From positions 434,001-498,000 of the forward strand of contig NZ_JAPENY010000003.1 of assembly GCF_026341825.1 (NCBI RefSeq): 64,000 nucleotides of DNA, written 5' to 3'. How positions within the stretch are numbered: position 1 is the first letter of the stretch; the number at the start of each line of letters is the position of its first letter. This document shows, in pieces, positions 14,952 through 22,999 of the stretch. The notes under the pieces are model-generated. The model saw nothing but the letters and a program-made list of their open reading frames with translations, was not told the DNA's origin and made no database searches. The translations under genes were made by a program, and so were the position numbers. The DNA is from Streptomyces sp. NBC_00620. GTDB lineage: Bacteria > Actinomycetota > Actinomycetes > Streptomycetales > Streptomycetaceae.

Positions 14952-15964
14952 GCGCGAGCACAAACATGACCACCACGACCGCCTCCCAAGAGGCCGGCGA
15001 TCGCACGGTGCGCAAGAACTCCCCCGGTGCGGCGCGCGGCCCGCGCCGCCCCGGGCGGATCAAACGCATCGGACTGCCCTACCTGTTCCTTCTGCCCGCC
15101 CTGCTTCTCGAACTCCTAGTCCATCTGGTGCCGATGGTGATCGGCATCGTGATGAGCTTCAAGGAGCTCACGCAGTTCTACATCCGCGACTGGGGCACCG
15201 CGCCCTGGTCCGGCCTTGACAACTACAAGGTGACGGTGGACTTCGACGCGCCCGTCGGCAAGGCGCTGCTCGACTCGTTCTTCGCCACCGTCGGCTTCAC
15301 CCTGCTCTCGGTCGGCCTGTGCTGGCTGATCGGCACGGCGGCCGCGCTCTGCATGCAGGACGCCTTCCGGGGCCGCGGTCTGCTGCGCGCCCTGTTCCTG
15401 GTGCCGTACGCGCTGCCCGTCTACGCGGCCGTCATCACCTGGGTGTTCATGTTCCAGCACGACAACGGCCTGGTGAACCACGTCCTGCACGACCAGCTCG
15501 GCATCACCGACAAGCCGTCCTTCTGGCTCCTCGGCGACAACGCCTTCTACGCGCTGCTCACCGTGTCCGTGTGGAAGGGCTGGCCGTTCGCCTTCCTCAT
15601 CGTCATGGCGGGCCTGCAGAACATCCCCAAGGACCTGTACGAGGCGGCCGCCCTCGACGGCGCCGGTGTGTGGCAGCAGATCCGCCGCATCACCCTGCCC
15701 TCGCTGCGGCCCGTCAACCAGGTACTGATCCTGGTCCTGTTCCTGTGGACGTTCAACGACTTCAACACGCCGTACGTCCTGTTCGGCAAGACAGCTCCGC
15801 CGGCCGCGGACCTCATCTCGGTGCACATCTACCAGGCGTCGTTCGTGAACTGGAACTTCGGCTATGGCTCCGCCATGTCCGTCCTGCTGCTGCTCTTCCT
15901 GCTCGTCGTGACGGGCGTCTACCTCCTGCTGACCTCCCGAGGAAGGAAGACGTCCGATGTCTAG
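14948..15964 (+). CDS. Carbohydrate ABC transporter permease (MalF type)
   Basis: 338 residues with six membrane segments after a basic 40-residue N terminus. The binding-protein-dependent permease EAA loop is at 231-251 (YEAAALDGAG...ITLP), the contact point with the ATPase. The GTG at 14948 overlaps the upstream stop codon (GTGA), so translation is coupled to the binding protein. It forms the heterodimeric channel with the next gene. Confidence 0.9.
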   Translation: MSASTNMTTTTASQEAGDRTVRKNSPGAARGPRRPGRIKRIGLPYLFLLPALLLELLVHLVPMVIGIVMSFKELTQFYIRDWGTAPWSGLDNYKVTVDFDAPVGKALLDSFFATVGFTLLSVGLCWLIGTAAALCMQDAFRGRGLLRALFLVPYALPVYAAVITWVFMFQHDNGLVNHVLHDQLGITDKPSFWLLGDNAFYALLTVSVWKGWPFAFLIVMAGLQNIPKDLYEAAALDGAGVWQQIRRITLPSLRPVNQVLILVLFLWTFNDFNTPYVLFGKTAPPAADLISVHIYQASFVNWNFGYGSAMSVLLLLFLLVVTGVYLLLTSRGRKTSDV

Positions 15965-16829
15965 TACCTCCACGAAGTTCCGCTCCCCGATGGCCCAGCC
16001 GCAGTCCTTCCTCTGGACCCGGCGGATCTTCCTCACCCTGCTCACCGGCTTCGTCCTGGTGCCCGTCTACGTCATGGTCTCCAGCTCGCTGAAGCCCTTG
16101 CAGGACGTCCAGACGAAGTTCCAATGGGTGCCGAGCAGCCTGACCATCCGCCCGTATATCGACATCTGGACGACGATCCCGCTCGCCAGGTACTTCGTGA
16201 ACTCGCTGATCGTGGCGGGCGCCGCGACGGCCTGCTCGGTGGTGATCGCGGTCTTCTCGGCCTACGCCGTCAGCCGCTACAACTTCCGCGGCAAGCGCGT
16301 CTTCACGGTCACCGTGCTGTCCACCCAGATGTTCCCCGGCATCCTCTTCCTGCTGCCGCTGTTCCTTCTCTACGTCAACATCGGCAACGCCACCGGCATC
16401 GCCCTGTTCGGATCCCGTGGCGGTCTGATCCTGACGTATCTCACCTTCTCCCTCCCGTTCTCGATCTGGATGCTGATCGGGTACTTCGACTCCGTGCCGC
16501 GCGACCTGGACGAGGCGGCACTGGTGGACGGCTGCGGGCCGCTCGGCGCGCTGTTCCGGGTCGTCGTGCCGGCCGCGATCCCCGGCATCATCGCGGTCGC
16601 CGTCTACGCCTTCATGACCGCCTGGGGCGAGGTGCTGTTCGCCTCGGTGATGACCAACGAAGAGACCCGCACCCTCGCCGTCGGGCTCCAGGGCTACTCC
16701 ACGCTCTACAACGTGTACTGGAACCAGATCATGGCCGCGTCGCTCGTCGTCAGCGTCCCCGTGGTCGCCGGCTTCCTGCTCCTCCAGCGCTTTCTGGTCA
16801 CCGGGCTCACCGCGGGAGCCGTCAAGTGA
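15957..16829 (+). CDS. Carbohydrate ABC transporter permease (MalG type)
   Basis: 290 residues, six membrane segments, EAA loop DEAALVDGCG at 185-194. The start at 15957 overlaps the end of the MalF-type gene by eight bases. It is the second half of the sugar channel. An internal ATG (MAQPQSF) is possible, but the first ATG keeps the coupling. Confidence 0.88.
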   Translation: MSSTSTKFRSPMAQPQSFLWTRRIFLTLLTGFVLVPVYVMVSSSLKPLQDVQTKFQWVPSSLTIRPYIDIWTTIPLARYFVNSLIVAGAATACSVVIAVFSAYAVSRYNFRGKRVFTVTVLSTQMFPGILFLLPLFLLYVNIGNATGIALFGSRGGLILTYLTFSLPFSIWMLIGYFDSVPRDLDEAALVDGCGPLGALFRVVVPAAIPGIIAVAVYAFMTAWGEVLFASVMTNEETRTLAVGLQGYSTLYNVYWNQIMAASLVVSVPVVAGFLLLQRFLVTGLTAGAVK

Positions 16830-16858
16830 CCAACTCTCCTCTCCCCGAAGGGACTTCC

Positions 16859-18217
16859 GTGACCATCGACCTTGCCGCCCTCCCCGAGGACTTCCTGTGG
16901 GGCACGGCCACGTCGGCCTACCAGATCGAGGGCGCCGTCGCCGAGGACGGCCGCTCCCCCTCCATCTGGGACACCTTCTCGCACACCCCCGGCAAGATCG
17001 ACAACGGCGACGACGGGGACCTCGCCTGCGATCACTACCACCGCTGGCGCGAGGACATCGGGGTCATGCGCCAACTGGGCACCAACGCCTACCGGTTGTC
17101 CATCGCATGGCCACGCGTGATGCCGGGCGGCGACGGCCCGGTCAACGCCAAGGGTCTCGACTTCTACGACGGGCTGATCGACGCCCTCCTGGAGGCGGGC
17201 ATCACCCCGTCCGTCACCCTCTACCACTGGGACCTGCCGCAGGTACTGCAGGACCGGGGCGGCTGGCCCGTCCGCGACACGGCCCACCACTTCGCGTCGT
17301 ACGCGGCGGTCGTCGCGGACCGCCTCGGTGACCGCGTCAAGCACTGGACCACGCTCAACGAGCCGCTGTGCTCGGCCTGGATCGGCCACCTGGAGGGCCT
17401 GATGGCCCCGGGCTGGACGGACCTCACGGCCGCGGTGCGGACCTCGTACCACCTCCTCCTCGGCCACGGCCTCGCCACCCAGGCGATCCGCGCGGCCGTC
17501 CCCGGCGCCCAGGTCGGCATCGTCAACAACCTCTCCTACATCGAGGCCGCCACCGACCGCCCCGAGGATGTGGCCGCGGCCCGTCGGCTCGACGGCCACA
17601 CCAACCGCTGGTGGCTCGACCCGGTGCACGGCCGCGGCTTCCCGGCGGACATGCAGGAGGTCTACGGAGTCGAACTCCCCGAGCAGCAGGGCGACTTGGA
17701 GACCATCGCGGCGCCCCTGGACTGGCTGGGCCTCAACTACTACTTCCCGTCCACGGTCGCCGACGACCCCACCGGCCAGGCGCCCCGAGTCCGCACGGTC
17801 CGCCGTCTCGGCGTACCCCGCACCGCCATGGACTGGGAGGTCGACGCCGCCGGCATCGAGAACCTGCTGCTCCGCCTGACGAACGACTACGGCGCGCGCA
17901 AGATCTACGTCACCGAGAACGGCTCCGCCTATCCCGACATCGTGCGTCCCGACGGGACCGTCGACGACCCCGAGCGCACCGAGTACCTGGAGCAGCACCT
18001 CGCGGCCTGCGCCTCGGCGGCCCGCCAGGGCGTTCCGCTCGCCGGCTACTTCGCGTGGTCGCTGCTCGACAACTTCGAGTGGGCGTACGGCTACGACAAG
18101 CGCTTCGGGCTCGTGCACGTGGACTACAAGACGCAGCGGCGCACGATCAAGGGGAGCGGGCACCGGTACGCGGACATCATCCGGGCACATGGGAGGAAGC
18201 GGCGGAACGCGGCCTGA
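16859..18217 (+). CDS. GH1 family beta-glucosidase
   Basis: A 452-residue cytosolic family 1 glycoside hydrolase. FLWGTATSAYQIEG (12-25) is the family signature; acid/base E168 is in TLNEP and nucleophile E353 in VTENG. The C-terminal GYFAWSLLDNFEW closes the barrel. It hydrolyses imported beta-glucosides to glucose. The GTG at 16859 is chosen for its AAGGGA ribosome binding site. A GTG at 16826 that overlaps the permease stop is also in frame and would add 11 residues. It is the last gene of the operon and is followed by a strong hairpin. Confidence 0.92.
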   Translation: MTIDLAALPEDFLWGTATSAYQIEGAVAEDGRSPSIWDTFSHTPGKIDNGDDGDLACDHYHRWREDIGVMRQLGTNAYRLSIAWPRVMPGGDGPVNAKGLDFYDGLIDALLEAGITPSVTLYHWDLPQVLQDRGGWPVRDTAHHFASYAAVVADRLGDRVKHWTTLNEPLCSAWIGHLEGLMAPGWTDLTAAVRTSYHLLLGHGLATQAIRAAVPGAQVGIVNNLSYIEAATDRPEDVAAARRLDGHTNRWWLDPVHGRGFPADMQEVYGVELPEQQGDLETIAAPLDWLGLNYYFPSTVADDPTGQAPRVRTVRRLGVPRTAMDWEVDAAGIENLLLRLTNDYGARKIYVTENGSAYPDIVRPDGTVDDPERTEYLEQHLAACASAARQGVPLAGYFAWSLLDNFEWAYGYDKRFGLVHVDYKTQRRTIKGSGHRYADIIRAHGRKRRNAA

Positions 18218-18266
18218 TTTCCGGCCGGTTCGGCTGATTTGAAAGACCTACGCTCGCGTGGGCGTT

Positions 18267-18300
18267 CCGGTGGGCCCCCTGTCTCAGGTGGGCCCACCGG
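18267..18300. terminator. Hairpin between the convergent GH1 and P450-reductase genes
   Basis: CCGGTGGGCCC (18267-18277) pairs perfectly with GGGCCCACCGG (18290-18300), and an inner CCT/AGG extends the stem. No U-run follows on either strand, as is common for Streptomyces terminators. It serves both convergent genes. Confidence 0.65.
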
Positions 18301-18311
18301 TCCGTTCGGAC

Positions 18312-21300
18312 TCATCCGGCCGCGTAGACGTCCTCGACGTAACGCCCGGACGCGATCAGGTCGTTCAGCCACTGCTCGGAGTCGCCGCCCGGAGTTCGGT
18401 CGGCGTGGAGCGTACGGAAGGCCGCACGGACGCCGGGTGCCATCCGGGAGCCGTCGCCGCAGACGTAGACACGGGCTCCGGCGTTCAGCAGGTCCCAGAC
18501 CTCGTCCGCCTCGGCGGCGATCCGGTGCTGTACGAAGGTGACTCCCCCGACAGGGGCCGCGCTGAAGGCCGGGCGCAGGGAGACCGCCCCGGCGGCCTCG
18601 GCGGCGCGGAGTTCATCGGCGTGGAGGAAGTCCGCGTCCGGGGCGTCACAGCCGAAATAGCAGACGGCCGGGGTGAGTTGGCCTCCCGTTTCGACTCCGC
18701 CCGCGATACGCGCGCGGCGGTCTGCGATGGCTCCGCGGAAGGGCGCGAGTCCCGTGCCCGCCGCGACCATGACGACCGGAGAGGAGTCGTCGACCCGGAA
18801 CGCCTCGCGGCAGGGCTGGATACGGGCAAGCACGGTCTCGCCGGGCTTGACCGCGTTCAAGTAGGAGGAGCCCACTCCCCTGTACGTCCCGTTGCCGGAG
18901 CGGGCCGGGGCCTCCAGGAGCGAGACCATCAGGTCGACGCGGGCCGGGTCGGTCGCCGGGGACGAGGAGACCGAGTAGTGGCGCGGGCGCAGCGGCGTGA
19001 GCAGGTCTTGGAGGAGGGTCGGCCAGTCGAGCGCGCCGCACAGGGCGGGGTGTGCCTCGATGACCTCGACCAGTGTCCGCGGGTCGTCCGCGAGCGCCGC
19101 GAGTTCCCGGCGCTCCGGTGGGCACGGATTGGCCGCGGCGAGGACGGACAGCTGGTCGGCTGTGGGACGCTCCTGCAACTCGACGTGGTGTGACAGGAGT
19201 TGACGTACCGTCAGTGGCCGGTCGACCGTGATTCCGTCGCGGCGAGGGCGGACAGCCCGGATGTCCAGAACCGTGTCCAGGTCGAGGCCGAGCGCGGTGG
19301 CGGTCCGCTCGACGAGGTCCGGGTCGTTGACGGGAAGCACCGTGAGGTGGTCGCCGGTGCGGTAGGTCGCGCCGTCCGGCAGCGCCAGGCGGAGGAAGCG
19401 CTTGGCCCTCGGGTGGCCCGGCGCGGTGAGGTCGTACGCCTCGGTGACGGTCATGGGGACGAGGCCGTGCCGCTCTGCGAGCGCGTCGAGAGGGCCGCCG
19501 GTCACCGTGCGCACCTCGTACGCGGGCATCGGCTCCTCGGTGCCGTCCGTGGCGTCGGGGTCGCCGTGCCGCTCGAGGAGGGCGGCGCACAGTCGGGCCG
19601 TGAAGGCGCGGACCGCGCCGCCGAGGTCGCCCGAGGCGTCGGCAGCCGTGCGCTCCAGGAACCGCGTGCCGCCCAGTTCCGCGAGGCGCTCGTCGATTCG
19701 GGTCGGGAAGTGCTGGTAGGTGGCGGCCCAGTTGCGGTCGCCGACACCCAGCACGGCGTAGGTGAGGTCGTCGGCCCGCTCGGTCCCGTCGAGCCGGGCG
19801 GCGAAGGCGGTGGCGTCGTCCGTGGGCTGTCCGTTGTAGGAGGCGGCGGTGATGACGACGAGGCGGTCGGTGGGCAGACCGGCGGCGTAGGCGTCGAGGG
19901 GTGCCACTTCCGTCTCGCAGCCGATCGCCATGGCCTCGTCAGCGAGGGAGGCGGCGAACTCGCGGCAGGTGCCGTAGTTGCTGCCGTGCAGGAAGAGGGC
20001 GCGGGTGCCGGGGCGTACGCGGGAGGGCAGGGCGGACCGCGGGTCGGACGATGCCTCCGACGGGATCTGGACCGCGCCCGGCATCGGGGCGTGGACGCGG
20101 TCGGCGGCCGTGCGCGGTGAGAGCGTGAGCGTGAACCCGTCGGGCTTGAGGGTGAGGGTCTCCTTGACCGTCAGCCGGTAGTCGGCGTGGTCGTGCAGGC
20201 GGTAGCGGTGGACGATCATCGCCAGGAGCATGGTCGCCTCGTGGAGCGCGAACTGCCGCCCGATGCAGGCGCGTTCACCGGTTCCGAAAGGCTTGAAGGC
20301 GTGCGGTGAGCGTGCGGCCTCCGCCTCCGGTGTGAAACGGGACGGGTCGAACAGCTCGGGGTTGTCGCCCCAGACCGGCTGCCTGTGCAGCATCGGCCCG
20401 AGCACGGTGACCGTCTCCCCGGCACGCAGCGGGATCCGGCCGCCGAGCACGGTGTCCTCGCGGGCGAGCCGGCTGAACGCGGCGGCGGTCGGGTAAAGCC
20501 GCAGCGCTTCGTTGAGCACCTGCCGGGTGTAGGTGAGCCGCCCGACCTCGTCGAACGTCGGCTCGGGGTCGGCCGTACCGCCCCACAGCGCGTCGACCTC
20601 GCGCTGCACGAGCTGGAGTACGACGGGGTGCTTGGCCAGGTAGTACAGCGCGAACGACATCGCTCCGGACGTCGTCTCATGGCCTGCGATGAGAAAGGTG
20701 ATCACCTGGTTGCGGATGTTGGCGGTGTCGAGCGTGCTGCCGTCGGCGGGGTGCTCGGCGGTGAGCATGAGCCCGAGGAGGTCGTCGGCCTGGTCCTGCG
20801 CCTCTCCCACGCGGGCGGCGATCACGTCGTCGACGACCCGCGCGAGATAGTCCGCGTCCGCCCGGAAGGCCGCGTCCGCCGCCGCGTGGTCGCTGCCCGG
20901 CGTGCGGGCCAGCCGCGTCATGCTCCACTCCAGGCAGCGGACCATGGACTCGACGAAGGGATGCGGTTCGTCCCGCTCGAAGGAGCCGAAGTCGTAGCCG
21001 AATCCGGCGAGTCCGATGGTGTCGAGCGTCATCCGCGTCATGTCGTCGGGGACGTTCACGGGCTCACCGTCGCGAGCGCCGCGGTCCCACGACTCGATCA
21101 GGCGGTTCGCCACGCGCAGCATCACGGGGTGGTACGTGCGCATGGAGCCCAGCGCGAACGCCGGCATCAGGATGTCGTGCGCCTTGGCCCAGTTGGGCTC
21201 GTTGTTGTACGCGGTGAACAGTCCGTCGGCGGCGAACTCGCGCACGTTCTCCAGGGCGGGCCCGATCGCCTTCGCGAAGCGGCTCTCGTCGGCCAGATCG

Positions 21301-21560
21301 GTGACCAGGTCGAGGTCGCTCACGAAGAGCGCGTCCCTGCCGTGCAGCCGTCGTACGAGCGCGGGTCCGTGCTCGCGCATCAGTCCCATCACCTGCTGGA
21401 GCGGGGTGCGGCCGGGGCCGGTGGCGGAGATGTCGATCAGGGGGAGGCCGTGGGGGGACGGGCCCTGGCCGGGCAGGTCGTGGGGGGTGCCTGCTGTTTG
21501 GGAAGTGTCTCCGGCTTGGGGGGTATCTGCGGCTTGGGGGTGCGGTGCGGTGGGGGGCAT
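18312..21560 (-). CDS. Self-sufficient cytochrome P450/NADPH-P450 reductase (CYP102 type)
   Basis: A 1082-residue fusion like P450 BM3. The P450 domain (about 38-490) shows AGHETT (292-297), ExxR (EALR, 351-354) and haem-ligand C432 in FGTGERACIG. The reductase has an FMN loop (HGSNYGTC, 525-532), FAD motifs RHYS (860-863) and GVGSSYL (895-901), and NADPH motif AAGTGLAPFRG (933-943). Such enzymes hydroxylate fatty acids near the omega end using NADPH and O2. The first 30 residues are a low-complexity Thr/Gln/Ala tract. The ATG at 21560 has only a weak ribosome binding site. A stand-alone relative of the P450 domain lies at 44206. Confidence 0.93.
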   Translation of the reverse strand: MPPTAPHPQAADTPQAGDTSQTAGTPHDLPGQGPSPHGLPLIDISATGPGRTPLQQVMGLMREHGPALVRRLHGRDALFVSDLDLVTDLADESRFAKAIGPALENVREFAADGLFTAYNNEPNWAKAHDILMPAFALGSMRTYHPVMLRVANRLIESWDRGARDGEPVNVPDDMTRMTLDTIGLAGFGYDFGSFERDEPHPFVESMVRCLEWSMTRLARTPGSDHAAADAAFRADADYLARVVDDVIAARVGEAQDQADDLLGLMLTAEHPADGSTLDTANIRNQVITFLIAGHETTSGAMSFALYYLAKHPVVLQLVQREVDALWGGTADPEPTFDEVGRLTYTRQVLNEALRLYPTAAAFSRLAREDTVLGGRIPLRAGETVTVLGPMLHRQPVWGDNPELFDPSRFTPEAEAARSPHAFKPFGTGERACIGRQFALHEATMLLAMIVHRYRLHDHADYRLTVKETLTLKPDGFTLTLSPRTAADRVHAPMPGAVQIPSEASSDPRSALPSRVRPGTRALFLHGSNYGTCREFAASLADEAMAIGCETEVAPLDAYAAGLPTDRLVVITAASYNGQPTDDATAFAARLDGTERADDLTYAVLGVGDRNWAATYQHFPTRIDERLAELGGTRFLERTAADASGDLGGAVRAFTARLCAALLERHGDPDATDGTEEPMPAYEVRTVTGGPLDALAERHGLVPMTVTEAYDLTAPGHPRAKRFLRLALPDGATYRTGDHLTVLPVNDPDLVERTATALGLDLDTVLDIRAVRPRRDGITVDRPLTVRQLLSHHVELQERPTADQLSVLAAANPCPPERRELAALADDPRTLVEVIEAHPALCGALDWPTLLQDLLTPLRPRHYSVSSSPATDPARVDLMVSLLEAPARSGNGTYRGVGSSYLNAVKPGETVLARIQPCREAFRVDDSSPVVMVAAGTGLAPFRGAIADRRARIAGGVETGGQLTPAVCYFGCDAPDADFLHADELRAAEAAGAVSLRPAFSAAPVGGVTFVQHRIAAEADEVWDLLNAGARVYVCGDGSRMAPGVRAAFRTLHADRTPGGDSEQWLNDLIASGRYVEDVYAAG

Positions 21561-21875
21561 GGCGCTACAACTGCCTTTCGCGGTACGGGGAGTACTGCGA
21601 TCCAGCTTGATCGCGTGGCGTAGGCCGCCCGCGCCGTGGCACTACATGATTGTGCAGTCGAAAGTTTGCGACAGCACTTGCGGAGGCCGTGAGAAGTGGA
21701 ATGCCCAAGTCCTCGGTCCGGACTCTGCACCCGGTCGGCGTCGACCGGCGCCGACGCTTGTGGGGCTGCGGCGCCGCCCGTGCGGGAGCACGATGGAGTC
21801 AGCGGTACCGCGGCCGGCACAGGACCACGTGGGCTGCGACCACGACGACCCGCGACAACCCCGGGACGGCCACCG
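21561..21875. other. Intergenic region between P450-reductase and VOC genes (315 bp)
   Basis: I see no convincing gene here. A low-GC segment around 21640-21680 probably carries the promoters. It includes an imperfect inverted repeat (21652-21677). A GTCGGCG/CGCCGAC stem lies near 21740. Confidence 0.5.
21652..21677. promoter_or_regulatory. Inverted repeat upstream of the P450-reductase gene
   Basis: GTGCAGTCG (21652-21660) and CGACAGCAC (21669-21677) match in 8 of 9 positions around an 8-bp spacer. It lies about 90 bp upstream of the P450-reductase start in AT-richer DNA, a good place for a repressor. The cognate regulator is unknown. Confidence 0.4.
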
Positions 21876-22244
21876 ATGACAGGCGAACCGACTTTCTTCG
21901 AACTCGGCGTGGCCGACCCCGAGCGCGGGCGCGTCTTCTACCAGGCCCTCTTCGGCTGGACCCTGGAACCCGGCCCCAGCGGGCGCGGCTTCGCCATCAG
22001 CACCGGCGGCGTCCCGGGCGGCCTGCACGGCGGCGACAAGAACGCCTCCCCCTACCTGTTCTTCCGCGTCGACGACCTGGACACCGCCGTCGCCAAGGTC
22101 CGTGAACTGGGCGGCACCATCGAGGACATCGGTGAGGACGGCGACGAGGATGGCGAGTCGACCGCCCGCTTCGGCCGGTTCAAGCTGTGCCGCGACGACC
22201 AGGGGTCGGCCTTCGGGCTGCATCAGCCACCGAGGGGCCAGTGA
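21876..22244 (+). CDS. VOC family protein (glyoxalase/bleomycin resistance fold)
   Basis: 122 residues with one vicinal-oxygen-chelate repeat pair: FFELGVADPERGRVFYQALFGWTLE at the N terminus, then YLFFRVDDLDTAVAKVRELGG and a closing F-x-L-x-x-D-x-x-G-x-x-F-G-L-H. This half-size form acts as a dimer. The family includes glyoxalases, dioxygenases and antibiotic-binding proteins, and the sequence does not tell which. An acidic insert (EDGDEDGES, around 87-95) is unusual. Start ATG at 21876. Confidence 0.8.
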   Translation: MTGEPTFFELGVADPERGRVFYQALFGWTLEPGPSGRGFAISTGGVPGGLHGGDKNASPYLFFRVDDLDTAVAKVRELGGTIEDIGEDGDEDGESTARFGRFKLCRDDQGSAFGLHQPPRGQ

Positions 22245-22280
22245 GGGCTTGAGCTGCGGGGGAACCTCAGGCAGCCTCTC

Positions 22281-22311
22281 TTGACCTTGACGCAACGGCA
22301 GGGTTTCTACT
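22281..22311 (+). promoter_or_regulatory. MerR-type promoter of the ester cyclase gene
   Basis: TTGACC (22281-22286) and TCTACT (22306-22311) are 19 bp apart. The spacer holds an imperfect inverted repeat (ACCTTGACG with CGGCAGGGT, 7 of 9 pairs around CAA). This is the architecture of promoters opened by MerR/SoxR-type activators. The transcript would have a leader of about 60 bases. Confidence 0.55.
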
Positions 22312-22377
22312 GAGAGCCATGCGGATCTGAGCGATCACCTCGCTCGTCGGGGCGATCCCACCAGAGAGGACACCGAG

Positions 22378-22821
22378 ATGGCTACCGAGATGGACACCAC
22401 CGTGGACAAGAACCTGGCCCGGTTGCGCACTGCCTACGCGACGCTGGAACGCGGCGACCTCGACGCGTGTGTCGAGATGCTGACGGAGAACTTCATCGCC
22501 AACGTCCCCGGGGTGGCGGACCCGCTGTACGGTCGGGAGACCTGGCGCCTCGGGGCTCAGGCCATGCTGGAAGGCTTCCCTGACCTGCAGATCAATGTCG
22601 AGGACATGTTCGGCGTCGACGACAATGTGGCGGTGCGGGTCCACTTCCGCGGAACGCATCGGGGCGACTTTCAAGGGGTCGCGGCGACGGACCGACAGGT
22701 CAGTTTCCGCAGCATCGAGATCTACCGCATCGAGGGTGACAAAATCGCCGAGGAATGGGTCGCCCCAGACATCATCAGCCTCATGCAGCAGATCTCGTCC
22801 CCGCCGGCCACTGACCAGTAA
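22378..22821 (+). CDS. SnoaL-like ester cyclase family protein
   Basis: A 147-residue NTF2-like fold protein: NLARLRTAYATLERGDLDACVEMLTENF, then GFPDLQINVEDMFGVDDNVAVRVHFRGTHRGDFQG and FRSIEIYRIEGDKIAEEW, the pattern of SnoaL/ester-cyclase relatives. The fold binds small hydrophobic ligands; the reaction is unknown. Two in-frame ATGs (22378, 22390) are possible, and AGAGAGGA favours the first. A MerR-type promoter upstream suggests induction by a toxic or redox-active compound. Confidence 0.8.
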   Translation: MATEMDTTVDKNLARLRTAYATLERGDLDACVEMLTENFIANVPGVADPLYGRETWRLGAQAMLEGFPDLQINVEDMFGVDDNVAVRVHFRGTHRGDFQGVAATDRQVSFRSIEIYRIEGDKIAEEWVAPDIISLMQQISSPPATDQ

Positions 22822-22999
22822 CCTCAGGGTGAAATCAACTCAGTTGCCGTCTGCCGGTCGAAGCGGATGATGCGCAGACATCTGCCATAGCGGAACGCAC
22901 CGCCCTGGCCCTGAACACCGTGAATGACGCCCGTAGATGAAGCGCCGCCGATACGCTGGAGGGCGGCCATGAACCGGGGGCGGGGCTGGGGGCGGGGGC

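Noticed and set aside
16124..16858. Long in-frame upstream extension of the GH1 gene
   Set aside because: It overlaps the MalG-type permease in another frame and has no GH1 similarity. The GTG at 16859 (or 16826) fits the family start.
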